DNA from: Achromobacter ruhlandii
GTDB taxonomy: Bacteria > Pseudomonadota > Gammaproteobacteria > Burkholderiales > Burkholderiaceae_B
Length of the DNA stretch: 64,000 bases
Direction of reading: 5' to 3'
NCBI RefSeq assembly: GCF_902859695.1
Contig: NZ_CADIJL010000002.1
Location: forward strand, 248,001-312,000
Of the stretch, positions 42,808 to 50,678 are shown in pieces; position 1 is the stretch's first letter, and each line of letters opens with the position of its first letter. The translations under genes and the position numbers were made by a program. Under the pieces are notes generated by a model. The model saw nothing but the letters and a program-made list of their open reading frames with translations, was not told the origin of the DNA and did no database searches.

Positions 42808-43953
42808 ATGCGCCTGAACCAGTGCCAGAATTTCCACGACTTCCGCCGCATGGCGCGCCAGCGGCTGCCCGGCCCGATCTTCAACTACATCGACGGCGCC
42901 GCCGACGATGAGACCACCTACCGCCGCAACACCGAGGCCTTCGAGGCCTGCGACCTGGTGCCCGACGTGTTGCGCGGCGTGGCGGATGTGGACATGTCCG
43001 TCACCGTCATGGGCCAGAAGCTGGCCATGCCGGTCTATTGCTCGCCCACCGCGCTGCAGCGCCTGTTCCACCACGACGGCGAACGCGCCGTGGCCGCCGC
43101 CGCCGGCAAGTTCGGCACAATGTTCGGGGTGTCGTCGCTGGGCACCGTCAGCCTGGAAGAGGCGCGCCAGATCAGCGGCGGCCCGCAGGTCTACCAGTTC
43201 TACTTCCACAAGGACCGCGGCCTGAACCGCGACATGTTGGCGCGCGCCAAGGCCGCCGGCGTGCAGGTCATGATGCTGACGGTCGACAGCATCACCGGCG
43301 GCAACCGCGAGCGCGACAAGCGCACCGGCTTTGCCATCCCGTTCCGCCTGAACCTGGCCGGCATCGCCCAGTTCGCCATCAAGCCGGCCTGGGCCATCAA
43401 CTACGCCACCCACGAGCGCTTCCGCCTGCCGCAGCTGGACGGCCACGTCGACATGGGCGGCGGCGCCATGTCCATCAGCCGCTATTTCACCGAGATGCTC
43501 GATCCCGCCATGACCTGGGACGACGTCGCCGCCATGGTGCGCGAGTGGGGCGGCCAGTTCTGCCTGAAGGGCATCATGTCGGTCGAGGACGCCCAACGCG
43601 CCGTCGACATCGGCTGCACCGGCATCGTGCTGTCCAACCACGGCGGCCGCCAGCTCGACGGCTCGCGCAGCGCCTTCGACCAGTTGGCCGAGATCGTCGA
43701 CGCCGTGGGCGACCGCATCGACGTGATGATGGACGGCGGCGTGCAGCGTGGCACGCACGTGCTCAAGGCGCTGGCGTTGGGCGCCAAGGCCGTGGGGCTG
43801 GGCCGCTACTACCTGTTCCCGCTGGCCGCCGCCGGACGGCCCGGCGTGGAGCGGGCGCTGGAACAGATGCGCGTGGAGATCGAGCGCGCGATGAAGCTGA
43901 TGGGCTGCCGGACGGTGGCGGAGCTGCAGCGCCGGCACCTGCGGTTCCGCTGA
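42808..43953 (+). CDS. FMN-dependent L-2-hydroxyacid (lactate) dehydrogenase/oxidase
   Basis: ATG 42808 after AAAGG gives 381 residues, the normal length for LldD/glycolate oxidase relatives. The N-terminal active-site Tyr region is FNYIDGAADDETTYRRN. Substrate and FMN residues follow in LTVDSITGGNRERD and FCLKGIMS, and the catalytic base is H278 in SNHGGRQLDG. Next comes MMDGGVQRGTHVLKALALGA, where FMN phosphate binds. It oxidises an alpha-hydroxy acid to the 2-oxo acid, passing electrons to quinone or oxygen. It diverges from the CoA-transferase operon and probably has its own promoter. Confidence 0.88.
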   Translation: MRLNQCQNFHDFRRMARQRLPGPIFNYIDGAADDETTYRRNTEAFEACDLVPDVLRGVADVDMSVTVMGQKLAMPVYCSPTALQRLFHHDGERAVAAAAGKFGTMFGVSSLGTVSLEEARQISGGPQVYQFYFHKDRGLNRDMLARAKAAGVQVMMLTVDSITGGNRERDKRTGFAIPFRLNLAGIAQFAIKPAWAINYATHERFRLPQLDGHVDMGGGAMSISRYFTEMLDPAMTWDDVAAMVREWGGQFCLKGIMSVEDAQRAVDIGCTGIVLSNHGGRQLDGSRSAFDQLAEIVDAVGDRIDVMMDGGVQRGTHVLKALALGAKAVGLGRYYLFPLAAAGRPGVERALEQMRVEIERAMKLMGCRTVAELQRRHLRFR

Positions 43954-44108
43954 AGCGGCCGCTGGCGGCGGGTTTGATACAGTCGCGGAACTGCCCGATA
44001 AACAGAAACCCCCCGCCGGTGGACCGCCGCTCGTCAGTTGGATAGCAATCCGGCTTGCGGGATGTCGGGGACCAGCCGGGCCCGGATCGTCGACGCTTTG
44101 GAGTCTTC

Positions 44109-44783
44109 ATGCACATTCGTCCCCGTCTGACCGCTTCGATCGCCGCGCTGACGCTGGCGCTGCTGGCCGCGCCGCCGGTCATCGCCGCCCCTGTCCAAGC
44201 CGAAGCCCCCGCGGGCGCGACCGCGTGCGCCTTCAGCGCCTGGGCCAACTACGACAAGCCGTCGATCACCGTGCGCGACGCGCCGTCCGCCAGCGCCAAG
44301 GCCCTGGGCCAGATCCCCGCCAGGCCCGCCGCCGGCGAGCCGGAGTATTCCTACAGCGTCACCTTCGACGTGAAGGAAACGAAGGACGGCTGGCTCAGGA
44401 TCGCCAATGCCAGCGACGCTTACAACGAGGATGAATATCCGGAGCGCGCGCCGCGCAAGCTCTACAAGGGCGAAGGCTGGATCCTCGCGGACGATGCGCG
44501 GGTCGGCATCCAGTCCGCGCGCGGCTATGCCAGGCCCGACGCCGCCAGCCAGCGGCTGGTGGACCTGGGCAGCGACTGGCTGACCGAAATGGGCAAGATC
44601 CAGGGCATCCGCGCCTGCCATGAAAGCTGGGTGCTGCTGGATTACCTGGTGGACCGCAAGCGCTCGCCCAAGGATGAGATCGTCGAACGCCCCAAGGGCG
44701 AGCAACTGGCCGGGCGCGCCTGGTTCCGGGGGCTGTGCGACGTGCAGGAGACGAGCTGCGACATGAAGTCGGTGGATCAGTGA
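44109..44783 (+). CDS. exported SH3-like protein (parent of the downstream 3' fragments)
   Basis: ATG 44109 with GGAG 5 bp upstream gives 224 residues. A signal peptide (about 1-27) is followed by an SH3-like bacterial domain (SITVRDAPSASAKALGQIP, then KDGWLRIAN). A C-terminal domain contains several Cys residues (IRACHESWV, GLCDVQETSCDMKSVDQ). The protein should be periplasmic. Its last about 160 bp recur, degraded, at 45469-45574 and 48031-48188. Function unknown; given its position before a phospholipase-like gene, an immunity role is a possibility only. Confidence 0.72.
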   Translation: MHIRPRLTASIAALTLALLAAPPVIAAPVQAEAPAGATACAFSAWANYDKPSITVRDAPSASAKALGQIPARPAAGEPEYSYSVTFDVKETKDGWLRIANASDAYNEDEYPERAPRKLYKGEGWILADDARVGIQSARGYARPDAASQRLVDLGSDWLTEMGKIQGIRACHESWVLLDYLVDRKRSPKDEIVERPKGEQLAGRAWFRGLCDVQETSCDMKSVDQ

Positions 44784-44847
44784 TGGCAGGCTTCATGCCG
44801 GTGATCCCGGCGCGGGCACCCATTGCGGAACCGGAATAGGGCGACCC

Positions 44848-45444
44848 GTGGCCGACTCCAGGATGGTTCAGCAGTGCCTATTCATGACTTCAGTGGATGA
44901 GGCTGACTTCGCTGCCGCGCTATTGAAAGCACGTCCCTCGATCCGCTTCATCGACATGCAGGAGCAGCCGGACGTCGAGCGGCCGGGATACCGGAATCGA
45001 ATCGATGCGTGTGGCGGGGTTCACGTGACGATCGTGGATGCATCCATCATCTCCGAAGCGGATTTTCACAATCGCTATGTGAAACGTCATCCCTCGGGAA
45101 AGGGGTGGATCTACGCGCTGGTGGGATCGGGGCTGGTCAGCCTTTTGAGGTCAAGAACCGCGGACTTTCTTCCGGATTCGATGCTCAACGGCGAGCTGCG
45201 AGCGTCCATTCCCGTGGGTGATGAGCATACCGAGGCATTCGTGGCGATCGTGCTGCATGAGGCAAGGGCGCGCGGACAGAAGGTGGTGTCAATTGACGCT
45301 GCGACGGGTCAGCGCGGAACACGGGTTGATCGGAAATTCATTGCGTGGCCAGACGCGGCACGGAAATTTGATGGCCTGAACGGCGCCTATCTGGCCAATG
45401 GAGCACATGCCCTATTTGTTCCGAAGGGTGCTAGCGTCGCCTGA
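44848..45444 (+). CDS. hypothetical protein in a low-GC cassette
   Basis: GTG 44848 gives 198 residues; ATG 44863 or ATG 44884 are equally possible. The protein is soluble with no signal peptide. Segments include FIDMQEQPDVERPGYRNRID and YVKRHPSGKGWIYALVGSG. I recognise no domain. GC is lower and codon use less biased than in the flanking genes, which suggests acquisition by transfer. Its stop is followed at once by a degenerate copy of the 3' end of the SH3-like gene. Confidence 0.55.
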   Translation: MADSRMVQQCLFMTSVDEADFAAALLKARPSIRFIDMQEQPDVERPGYRNRIDACGGVHVTIVDASIISEADFHNRYVKRHPSGKGWIYALVGSGLVSLLRSRTADFLPDSMLNGELRASIPVGDEHTEAFVAIVLHEARARGQKVVSIDAATGQRGTRVDRKFIAWPDAARKFDGLNGAYLANGAHALFVPKGASVA

Positions 45445-45468
45445 TACTTCTTCGCGATGCTATTGCAC

Positions 45469-45574
45469 GATTGTCGAACGCGCCAAGGGCAGGTAACACG
45501 CCGGGTGTGCGCGGTTCGGCGGGGTCGGCGATGTGGAGCAGACGGCTTGCGATATGAAGTCGGTGGATCGGTAA
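45469..45574 (+). pseudogene. degenerate copy 1 of the 3' end of the SH3-like gene
   Basis: The stretch aligns with the last about 105 bp of the gene ending at 44783, with scattered substitutions and small gaps. It keeps TCGAACGC, a GGTTC...GGGG block and ATGAAGTCGGTGGATC before a stop. It starts about 25 bp after the stop of the preceding cassette gene. The reading frame is broken. Its final 24 bp are identical to those of copy 2 and differ from the parent, so the two fragments share a closer ancestor. Confidence 0.8.
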
Positions 45575-45698
45575 CGTTTCGGGGCTCGTCGTGCCGAACC
45601 CGCAGTTCACGACATCAGGAGCGCGAGTCAGGATAGCGCTCTCAGGGCGTTGTCGGTACGTCCTAAGTATTCAGCTCCCTACTTGACACTACCAATTG

Positions 45699-45717
45699 AA
45701 TGAGATCGTATCTCATT
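45699..45717. promoter_or_regulatory. 19-bp palindrome, Fur-like operator candidate
   Basis: AATGAGAT-CGT-ATCTCATT has perfect 8-bp arms and a 3-bp spacer. A consensus TTGACA lies just upstream at 45683-45688. The site is 72 bp before the beta-propeller gene start. Length and AATGAGA-type half-sites resemble a Fur box, but another dimeric regulator could use it. The palindrome argues that this DNA is promoter and that the gene starts at 45790 rather than at the ATG inside it. Confidence 0.55.
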
Positions 45718-45789
45718 ATTTTCTTTGCGATGCTGATGCGCCTAGCCGATAAACGCTTGGCGGCCCTTGTCCCCCCTGAAGAGGGAACG

Positions 45790-46926
45790 ATGATCATTGT
45801 TGGAAAGTTGGTGAAGATGGCGGTTAAGGTTCTCGCGTTGGTCATGGCCGCGGTATGTATATCAACCGTGGAACCAATGCGCGCGGCGCGAGCGTTCGAG
45901 ACTATCACCGAGTACGAAACCGCTTTCCAACAGCAAAACGGGGGCCGGGATCTGCGGTCTCTAAGTGTGCATCCCAACGGTCAGGATTGGCTGTTTTTGG
46001 AATGCCTCGATCAGGAAGATAGTTGTTTTGTCATGCGCTACAACTTAGGGTCGGGAATACTCTCCCGTTTTGTGTTGCCTGAAGGTTATTCGTATTCTTA
46101 CGCGCATTATTCGCCTCGCGGCACATATATCTTGATGAGTCGCAACCGTCTCTATGGTAGGACCTACGCAGACGCTCAACGAGGGGTGAGCGCGTCTCAG
46201 ATTTTGATGATGCGAAGTGATGGCACGGATCTTCGAATTTTGCCAGTTTCCCCTGGCGTGAACCTTTCGCCGGGAATGTCTCCGGACGAAAGGAAAATCG
46301 CGTTCTGGAGAAGTGATCGAGTTTTGCCTCCCGGCAGGGTTTCGTTATTGGATTTGAATATTTGGGAATACGATCTTTCGTCTAAGTCTGAGAGATTATT
46401 TACTGGCAAGAAGTTCGATTTTCTGAGTGGCAGAGAGTTGTTCTATCGCAATGGCAATGAAATCTTTCTTGGTTCTTATGGCCCGAGCTCCCGGTTAAGA
46501 AATCCGGGTTATGGAAAGAAATATGATGGCAATGAAATTTTTACGCTAAGTCGGGGGCAGCTTGAAGATCCAGTGCCTGTTCAATATCCCAATGTCATCA
46601 ATGCCAGTTTTAGGACTGCTGATGACCAGGGAAATGTCTTTGTGTGGGCTGGCACGATTCAAGATCCATCTCAGGGCCTGATGCGTGTTTCTCCCGATCA
46701 GCGTCAAACCATTTGGAGAGCACGTACGCGCAGCTACCCCAAAGAACTCGCGGCGGACCCGGCGGGTCGTTTTGTGGCGGCAATATTCTGGGATCTTCCC
46801 ATGAGTCGAGGTGAAAAGCGGGTGGGGTTTGCCAAATTCAGCCTTGAAACCCAGTCCTGGGAGAACGTGCGCGTACCCTCTGTGGAGCAAGCGACATTGA
46901 TCCAAGTGTCTGCTGCAGATCTCTAA
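45790..46926 (+). CDS. exported beta-propeller-like (TolB/WD40-like) protein, unknown function
   Basis: ATG 45790 with GAGGGA just before it gives 378 residues. A signal peptide (about 1-32) is followed by blades of the TolB/WD40-like type, e.g. LRSLSVHPNGQDWLFLECL, YSYAHYSPRGTYILMSRN, and LSPGMSPDERKIAFWRSD. The fold suggests a binding protein in the periplasm. GC is markedly lower than the chromosome around it. It lies between fragment 1 and the phospholipase-like gene, so it could be the periplasmic immunity protein for that product; this is inferred from position and export only. A long upstream extension to ATG 45700 is unlikely because it runs through the operator palindrome. Confidence 0.65.
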   Translation: MIIVGKLVKMAVKVLALVMAAVCISTVEPMRAARAFETITEYETAFQQQNGGRDLRSLSVHPNGQDWLFLECLDQEDSCFVMRYNLGSGILSRFVLPEGYSYSYAHYSPRGTYILMSRNRLYGRTYADAQRGVSASQILMMRSDGTDLRILPVSPGVNLSPGMSPDERKIAFWRSDRVLPPGRVSLLDLNIWEYDLSSKSERLFTGKKFDFLSGRELFYRNGNEIFLGSYGPSSRLRNPGYGKKYDGNEIFTLSRGQLEDPVPVQYPNVINASFRTADDQGNVFVWAGTIQDPSQGLMRVSPDQRQTIWRARTRSYPKELAADPAGRFVAAIFWDLPMSRGEKRVGFAKFSLETQSWENVRVPSVEQATLIQVSAADL

Positions 46927-47065
46927 AACTGCGAGGCTCAGCTATACAAGCTCGGCGTGGTTTCTCTTTGAAGTGCTTCTCCGTTGCCCGGTTCGGCCAA
47001 TTCAATATTGGAGTTGATTGATAATGCGCTACCACTTCTGTTCATGACTTCGATGAGGTGGCTAA

Positions 47066-48016
47066 ATGGCTGCAGAACAACAATCAACTGGTGTTGATGG
47101 GTTTACTGTTTTTGATGCGTCAGCTTGGATGCCTGTTTACGGCGAGTGGTGCGGTCCTGGATGGTCTGCTGGGCAGAGAAATCCAAATATAACAATCCAG
47201 CAAATGCTGGACAGTCCTGTACTGATGCTTCCGGGAGGCCAGGCGAGTGTTATCGACACAATATGCAAGGCGCACGACATCGCTTATGCGAAGGCAGCGG
47301 GACAACCCAACGAGGCATATTTGATCGCTGAGGCAGATAGAGCCTTGCTTGAAGCATTGCGAGAGGTGGACTTCAAATCTCTTCCCGAGCAGGAGAGCGG
47401 ATATGCGACGTTCATGGCGTTTGCTTTCTATCACAAGCTGATGATTATCGACTGGCCTCGGGCAGGTGTTGAGGCGCTTTGGGAAAAAATAAAGAGCCTC
47501 ACTGCTTGGGTAGCGGGCATGCTGGATCGGCTCAACGGCTTGACGTATACGGATATTTTCGGCAATACCATTGTTGGAACGTCATTTTCGGGAAATGTGG
47601 AAGGTCTGGCCTATGTGATAAAGGGAGTGACCGGCACAAGGCCAGGTGGTAGAACTGCGACATTCACTCATTACAAAGACGGTTATCAGGACCTGTACTC
47701 TGGCGTTGATAGTGCTTATGACCCCAATGCGGGTGCAGTCCTCAAAGTATGGGTTGACGGAACGATTACTCTAATTGAGGGCCTTCGACAGATTCAGTTG
47801 ACCAGCCCATCGGCGACTGGTGTGCCACAACCATTGGCTGGAAGTTTCGTTAACCCTGTGCCCGGCGCGGGCAAGGACCCTAACGCAGCGCGTTTTTTCT
47901 GGAACGGGTTTTACGTTTTTGACGGCACGCGATGGTCGAAAAAGGCATCCGGAGAATTCGATGCTTGGGTTTGCGTCTCTAATGAATGCGTAGCCGTACC
48001 CAAGATGGCACGATAA
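47066..48016 (+). CDS. phospholipase A2-like protein, candidate antibacterial effector
   Basis: The protein has 316 residues, no signal peptide and low GC. The N-terminal third carries a phospholipase A2 signature: a Ca-loop-like YGEWCGPG at 25-32, then D64-TIC67-KAH70-D71-IAY74, with Cys, His, Asp and Tyr spaced as C45, H48, D49 and Y52 in secreted PLA2. D91 is placed like Asp99. The long insertion between loop and active site is like bacterial and parvoviral PLA2 domains. A short hydrophobic or amphipathic stretch (about 105-145) and a beta-rich C-terminal part (about 165-316) follow. Such domains occur in polymorphic toxins delivered by type VI or contact systems. The predicted activity is cleavage of phospholipid sn-2 acyl chains; target and delivery route are unknown. 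Confidence 0.7.
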   Translation: MAAEQQSTGVDGFTVFDASAWMPVYGEWCGPGWSAGQRNPNITIQQMLDSPVLMLPGGQASVIDTICKAHDIAYAKAAGQPNEAYLIAEADRALLEALREVDFKSLPEQESGYATFMAFAFYHKLMIIDWPRAGVEALWEKIKSLTAWVAGMLDRLNGLTYTDIFGNTIVGTSFSGNVEGLAYVIKGVTGTRPGGRTATFTHYKDGYQDLYSGVDSAYDPNAGAVLKVWVDGTITLIEGLRQIQLTSPSATGVPQPLAGSFVNPVPGAGKDPNAARFFWNGFYVFDGTRWSKKASGEFDAWVCVSNECVAVPKMAR

Positions 48017-48030
48017 ATGCTGAACATCGG

Positions 48031-48188
48031 GCCTGGTTGCTGCCCGATTGCCTCATGCATCGCAAGCGTTTACCCAGGAATGAGATCGTCGAGCGCGCAG
48101 GAGCGAGCAACTGGCCGGGCGCGCGAGGTTCGGCGGGCTTTGCGATGTGTGGCAGAAGAAATGCGATATGAAGTCGGTGGATCGGTAA
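48031..48188 (+). pseudogene. degenerate copy 2 of the 3' end of the SH3-like gene
   Basis: This 158-bp stretch begins 14 bp after the phospholipase-like stop and aligns with 44625-44783. Shared blocks include GAGATCGTCGA, GCGAGCAACTGGCCGGGCGC and ATGAAGTCGGTGGATC before a TAA. Substitutions and single-base gaps break the frame. It is longer than copy 1, and the last 24 bp match copy 1 exactly. Confidence 0.82.
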
Positions 48189-48213
48189 GTCAATAAATTT
48201 CCCCGTTTATCGC

Positions 48214-48222
48214 GGGGGGGGG
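48214..48222 (+). repeat. poly-G tract of nine
   Basis: Nine consecutive G bases follow a weak CCCCG/CGGGG hairpin in the 5' intergenic region of the TonB receptor. Homopolymers of this length can slip. The tract is about 175 bp from the start codon and at the end of the cassette region. Confidence 0.8.
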
Positions 48223-48333
48223 CTTCCATCTGGGAGCCGGCACCAATCACACGCGTGCCACGTGCTCTCCCTCAGCGCAACCCTGCGGGAAGCCTTCCGA
48301 CTCATGCGATGCTTATTAGCAACACTAATGCAC

Positions 48334-48352
48334 ATGAGAATAGTTCGCATTA
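48334..48352. promoter_or_regulatory. Fur-box-like site before TonB receptor
   Basis: ATGAGAA-TAG-TTCGCAT is an inverted repeat with 6 of 7 bases paired, close to the AATGAGAATNNTTCTCATT class of Fur boxes. It lies 46 bp upstream of the receptor ATG. The region before it (48189-48333) holds the poly-G tract and no gene. Confidence 0.65.
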
Positions 48353-48398
48353 AACTTCCTTTCGCCTTGTTTCACCCGCTCTGCGAAAGGAAGCCATC

Positions 48399-50594
48399 AT
48401 GCAAGACCCGCGGCCCGTCGGCCTTCACCTCTCCCGTCGTCCACGCGCCACCCTGCGGCGCACCACCAGCCTGGTATTGATGGCGCTGGCCAGCGGCGCC
48501 GTCCTGGCGCAGGAGAGTGGTGTCGCCACCTTGCCCGCCGTGCAGGTCCAGGCCGATGGCGACCCGACCACCACCGAGGGCACCGGTTCCTATACCCCGC
48601 GCGCCACGTCCGCCAGCACCGGCCTGCCGCTGTCGCTGCGCGAAACCCCGCAGTCGGTCACCGTGGTCACGCGCCAGCGCATCGAAGACCAGGACATGCG
48701 CTCGATCACCGACATCCTCGGCAACACCCCCGGCATCTCGGTGCAGAACTACGACAGCGAGCGCTACACCTTCAGCTCGCGCGGCTTCGCCATCAGCAAC
48801 TACCTGTACGACGGCGTGCCCACCAGCTTTGATATCGGCTATGCCGGCGGTGAGTCGTCGCTGGACTCCATCATCTATGACCGCGTCGAAGTGGTGCGCG
48901 GCGCCACCGGCCTGCTGACCGGCGCCGGCAACCCGTCCGCCTCGGTCAACCTGGTCCGCAAGCACGCCACCAGCCGCGAATTCAAGGCTGACCTGAGCGT
49001 CAGCGCCGGCACCTCGGACGCCTATCGCGCCAGCGCCGACCTGTCCTCGCCGCTGAACGCCAGCGGCAGCGTGCGCGGCCGCATCGTCTCGGCCTACCAG
49101 GACAACCACTCGTACCTGGACGGCTACCAGAACCGCAAGAAGGTCTTCTACGGCGTCGTCGACGCCGACCTGACCGCTCGCACGACGTTGAGCGTCGGCT
49201 TCAACTACCAGGACAACCAGCCGCGGCGCAGCAGCTGGGGCGGCTTCCCGTTGTGGTACGCCGACGGCGGCCGCACCGACTGGAAACGCTCGCTCAACAC
49301 CGGCGCCGACTGGACCAAGTGGGCCAGCACCACCGAAGGCGCCTTCGCCAGCCTGGAACACCGCTTCGACAACGATTGGCGCGTGCAGGCCAGCGTCTCG
49401 CATTCCAAGCACGAAATGGATGGCAAGCTGCTCTACCTGTACGGCTGGCCCGACCGCGGCACCGGCCTGGGCATGGGCGCCTCGGCCCAGCGCTACTACG
49501 GCGACCGCAAGCAGAACAGCCTGGATATCAAGGCCTCCGGCCCCTTCTCGTTGTTCGGCCGCCAGCATGAAGCGGTGGTCGGCGCCAGCTTCACCCGCCA
49601 GTACGCTGAATTCTTCAACCGCGGCGCCGTCTCGCCGGCGCCGATCGGCAACTTCCTGGAATGGGACGGCTCCTACCCTGAACCGCAGTGGAGCGACACC
49701 GCCACCCTGGCCAGCCGCTACACCACCAAGCAGGCCGGCTGGTACGGCGCGCTGCGCTTCAGCCTGGCCTATCCGCTCAAGCTGATCGTCGGCGGCCGCT
49801 ACAGCACGTGGAAGACAGACTCGGTCGGTTTTGGCGGCGGCAGCCGGCAGGCGTTCGACAAGGACGCCTTCGTGCCCTACGCGGGCCTGCTGTACGACAT
49901 CAACGAGAACTACACGGCCTATGTCAGCTACACGGGCATCTTCAACCCGCAGAGCTTTCAGGATCGCAACGGCAGCTGGCTCGATCCGCTGGAAGGCAAG
50001 GCCTACGAGGCGGGGGTCAAGGGCGAGTTCCTCGATGGCCGCCTGAATGCGTCGGCATCCGTGTTCCAGGTCAACCAGGACAACCTCGCGCAGGAAGACA
50101 CCGGCTATCTGATTCCCGGCACCATCAACCAGGCCTACCGCGCCACCAAGGGCACCCGCAGCCGCGGCTTCGACCTGGAACTGTCGGGCGAAGTCTCGCC
50201 GGGCTGGAACGTGGCGGCCGGTTGGTCGCACTGGACCGCGCGTGACGGCGAGGGCAGCCCGATCCAGACCGACCAGCCGCGCAGCCTGGTGCGCTTGTTC
50301 ACGACCTATCAGTTGCCGGGCGATTGGAACCGGTTGACGGTGGGCGGCGGCGTCAACTGGCAGAGCCACGTCTACACGATCGCCAACGGTCCCAATGGCG
50401 AAGAGCGCGTGGGGCAGGGCAGCTATGCGCTGGTCAACCTGATGGCGCGCTACAAGTTCGACAAGAGCCTGTCGGCGCAGCTGAACGTCAACAACCTGAT
50501 GGACCGCAAGTACTACTCGCAGATCGGCTTCTACAGCCAGGGCGCGTGGGCGGCGGGGCGCAGCGCGACGTTGACGATGCGGTATCAGTATTGA
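48399..50594 (+). CDS. TonB-dependent siderophore receptor, FhuE/FauA-like
   Basis: ATG 48399 with AAAGGAA upstream gives 731 residues. The signal peptide is about 1-37, and the TonB-box region is LPAVQVQAD. The plug has PLSLRETPQSVTVVTRQRIE, the signature of hydroxamate receptors such as FhuE and the alcaligin receptor FauA. The plug continues YDRVEVVRGATGLLTGAGNP. The barrel ends in TLTMRYQY, with a terminal aromatic residue. It probably imports a hydroxamate siderophore, own or foreign. A Fur-like site precedes it, and no siderophore genes are adjacent. A GC hairpin follows the stop. Confidence 0.92.
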   Translation: MQDPRPVGLHLSRRPRATLRRTTSLVLMALASGAVLAQESGVATLPAVQVQADGDPTTTEGTGSYTPRATSASTGLPLSLRETPQSVTVVTRQRIEDQDMRSITDILGNTPGISVQNYDSERYTFSSRGFAISNYLYDGVPTSFDIGYAGGESSLDSIIYDRVEVVRGATGLLTGAGNPSASVNLVRKHATSREFKADLSVSAGTSDAYRASADLSSPLNASGSVRGRIVSAYQDNHSYLDGYQNRKKVFYGVVDADLTARTTLSVGFNYQDNQPRRSSWGGFPLWYADGGRTDWKRSLNTGADWTKWASTTEGAFASLEHRFDNDWRVQASVSHSKHEMDGKLLYLYGWPDRGTGLGMGASAQRYYGDRKQNSLDIKASGPFSLFGRQHEAVVGASFTRQYAEFFNRGAVSPAPIGNFLEWDGSYPEPQWSDTATLASRYTTKQAGWYGALRFSLAYPLKLIVGGRYSTWKTDSVGFGGGSRQAFDKDAFVPYAGLLYDINENYTAYVSYTGIFNPQSFQDRNGSWLDPLEGKAYEAGVKGEFLDGRLNASASVFQVNQDNLAQEDTGYLIPGTINQAYRATKGTRSRGFDLELSGEVSPGWNVAAGWSHWTARDGEGSPIQTDQPRSLVRLFTTYQLPGDWNRLTVGGGVNWQSHVYTIANGPNGEERVGQGSYALVNLMARYKFDKSLSAQLNVNNLMDRKYYSQIGFYSQGAWAAGRSATLTMRYQY

Positions 50595-50599
50595 GCGCG

Positions 50600-50622
50600 A
50601 GCCCGGCCGGTTCGGCCGGGCT
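50600..50622 (+). terminator. hairpin downstream of TonB receptor
   Basis: AGCCCGGCC-GGTTC-GGCCGGGCT has a perfect 9-bp stem, 5 bp after the receptor stop codon. There is no long T-run, but position and stability fit a transcript end. Confidence 0.6.
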
Positions 50623-50640
50623 GACTCATCGTCGTGGAGA

Positions 50641-50670
50641 CGGCGCCCATCATGCCTATCGCGGGCGCCG
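50641..50670 (-). terminator. hairpin downstream of the convergent hypothetical gene
   Basis: CGGCGCCC and GGGCGCCG pair over 8 bp around a 14-nt loop, 8 bp after the minus-strand stop at 50679. With the neighbouring hairpin it separates two convergent genes. Confidence 0.45.
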
Positions 50671-50678
50671 GGCCCGCG

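Noticed and set aside
45700-45789. N-terminal extension of the propeller protein from ATG 45700
   Set aside because: The ATG lies inside the 19-bp palindrome, whereas ATG 45790 has a ribosome site and gives a proper signal peptide.
44109-48188. Insertion sequence or transposon
   Set aside because: No transposase, terminal inverted repeats or target-site duplications were seen; the repeats are direct copies of a gene's 3' end.
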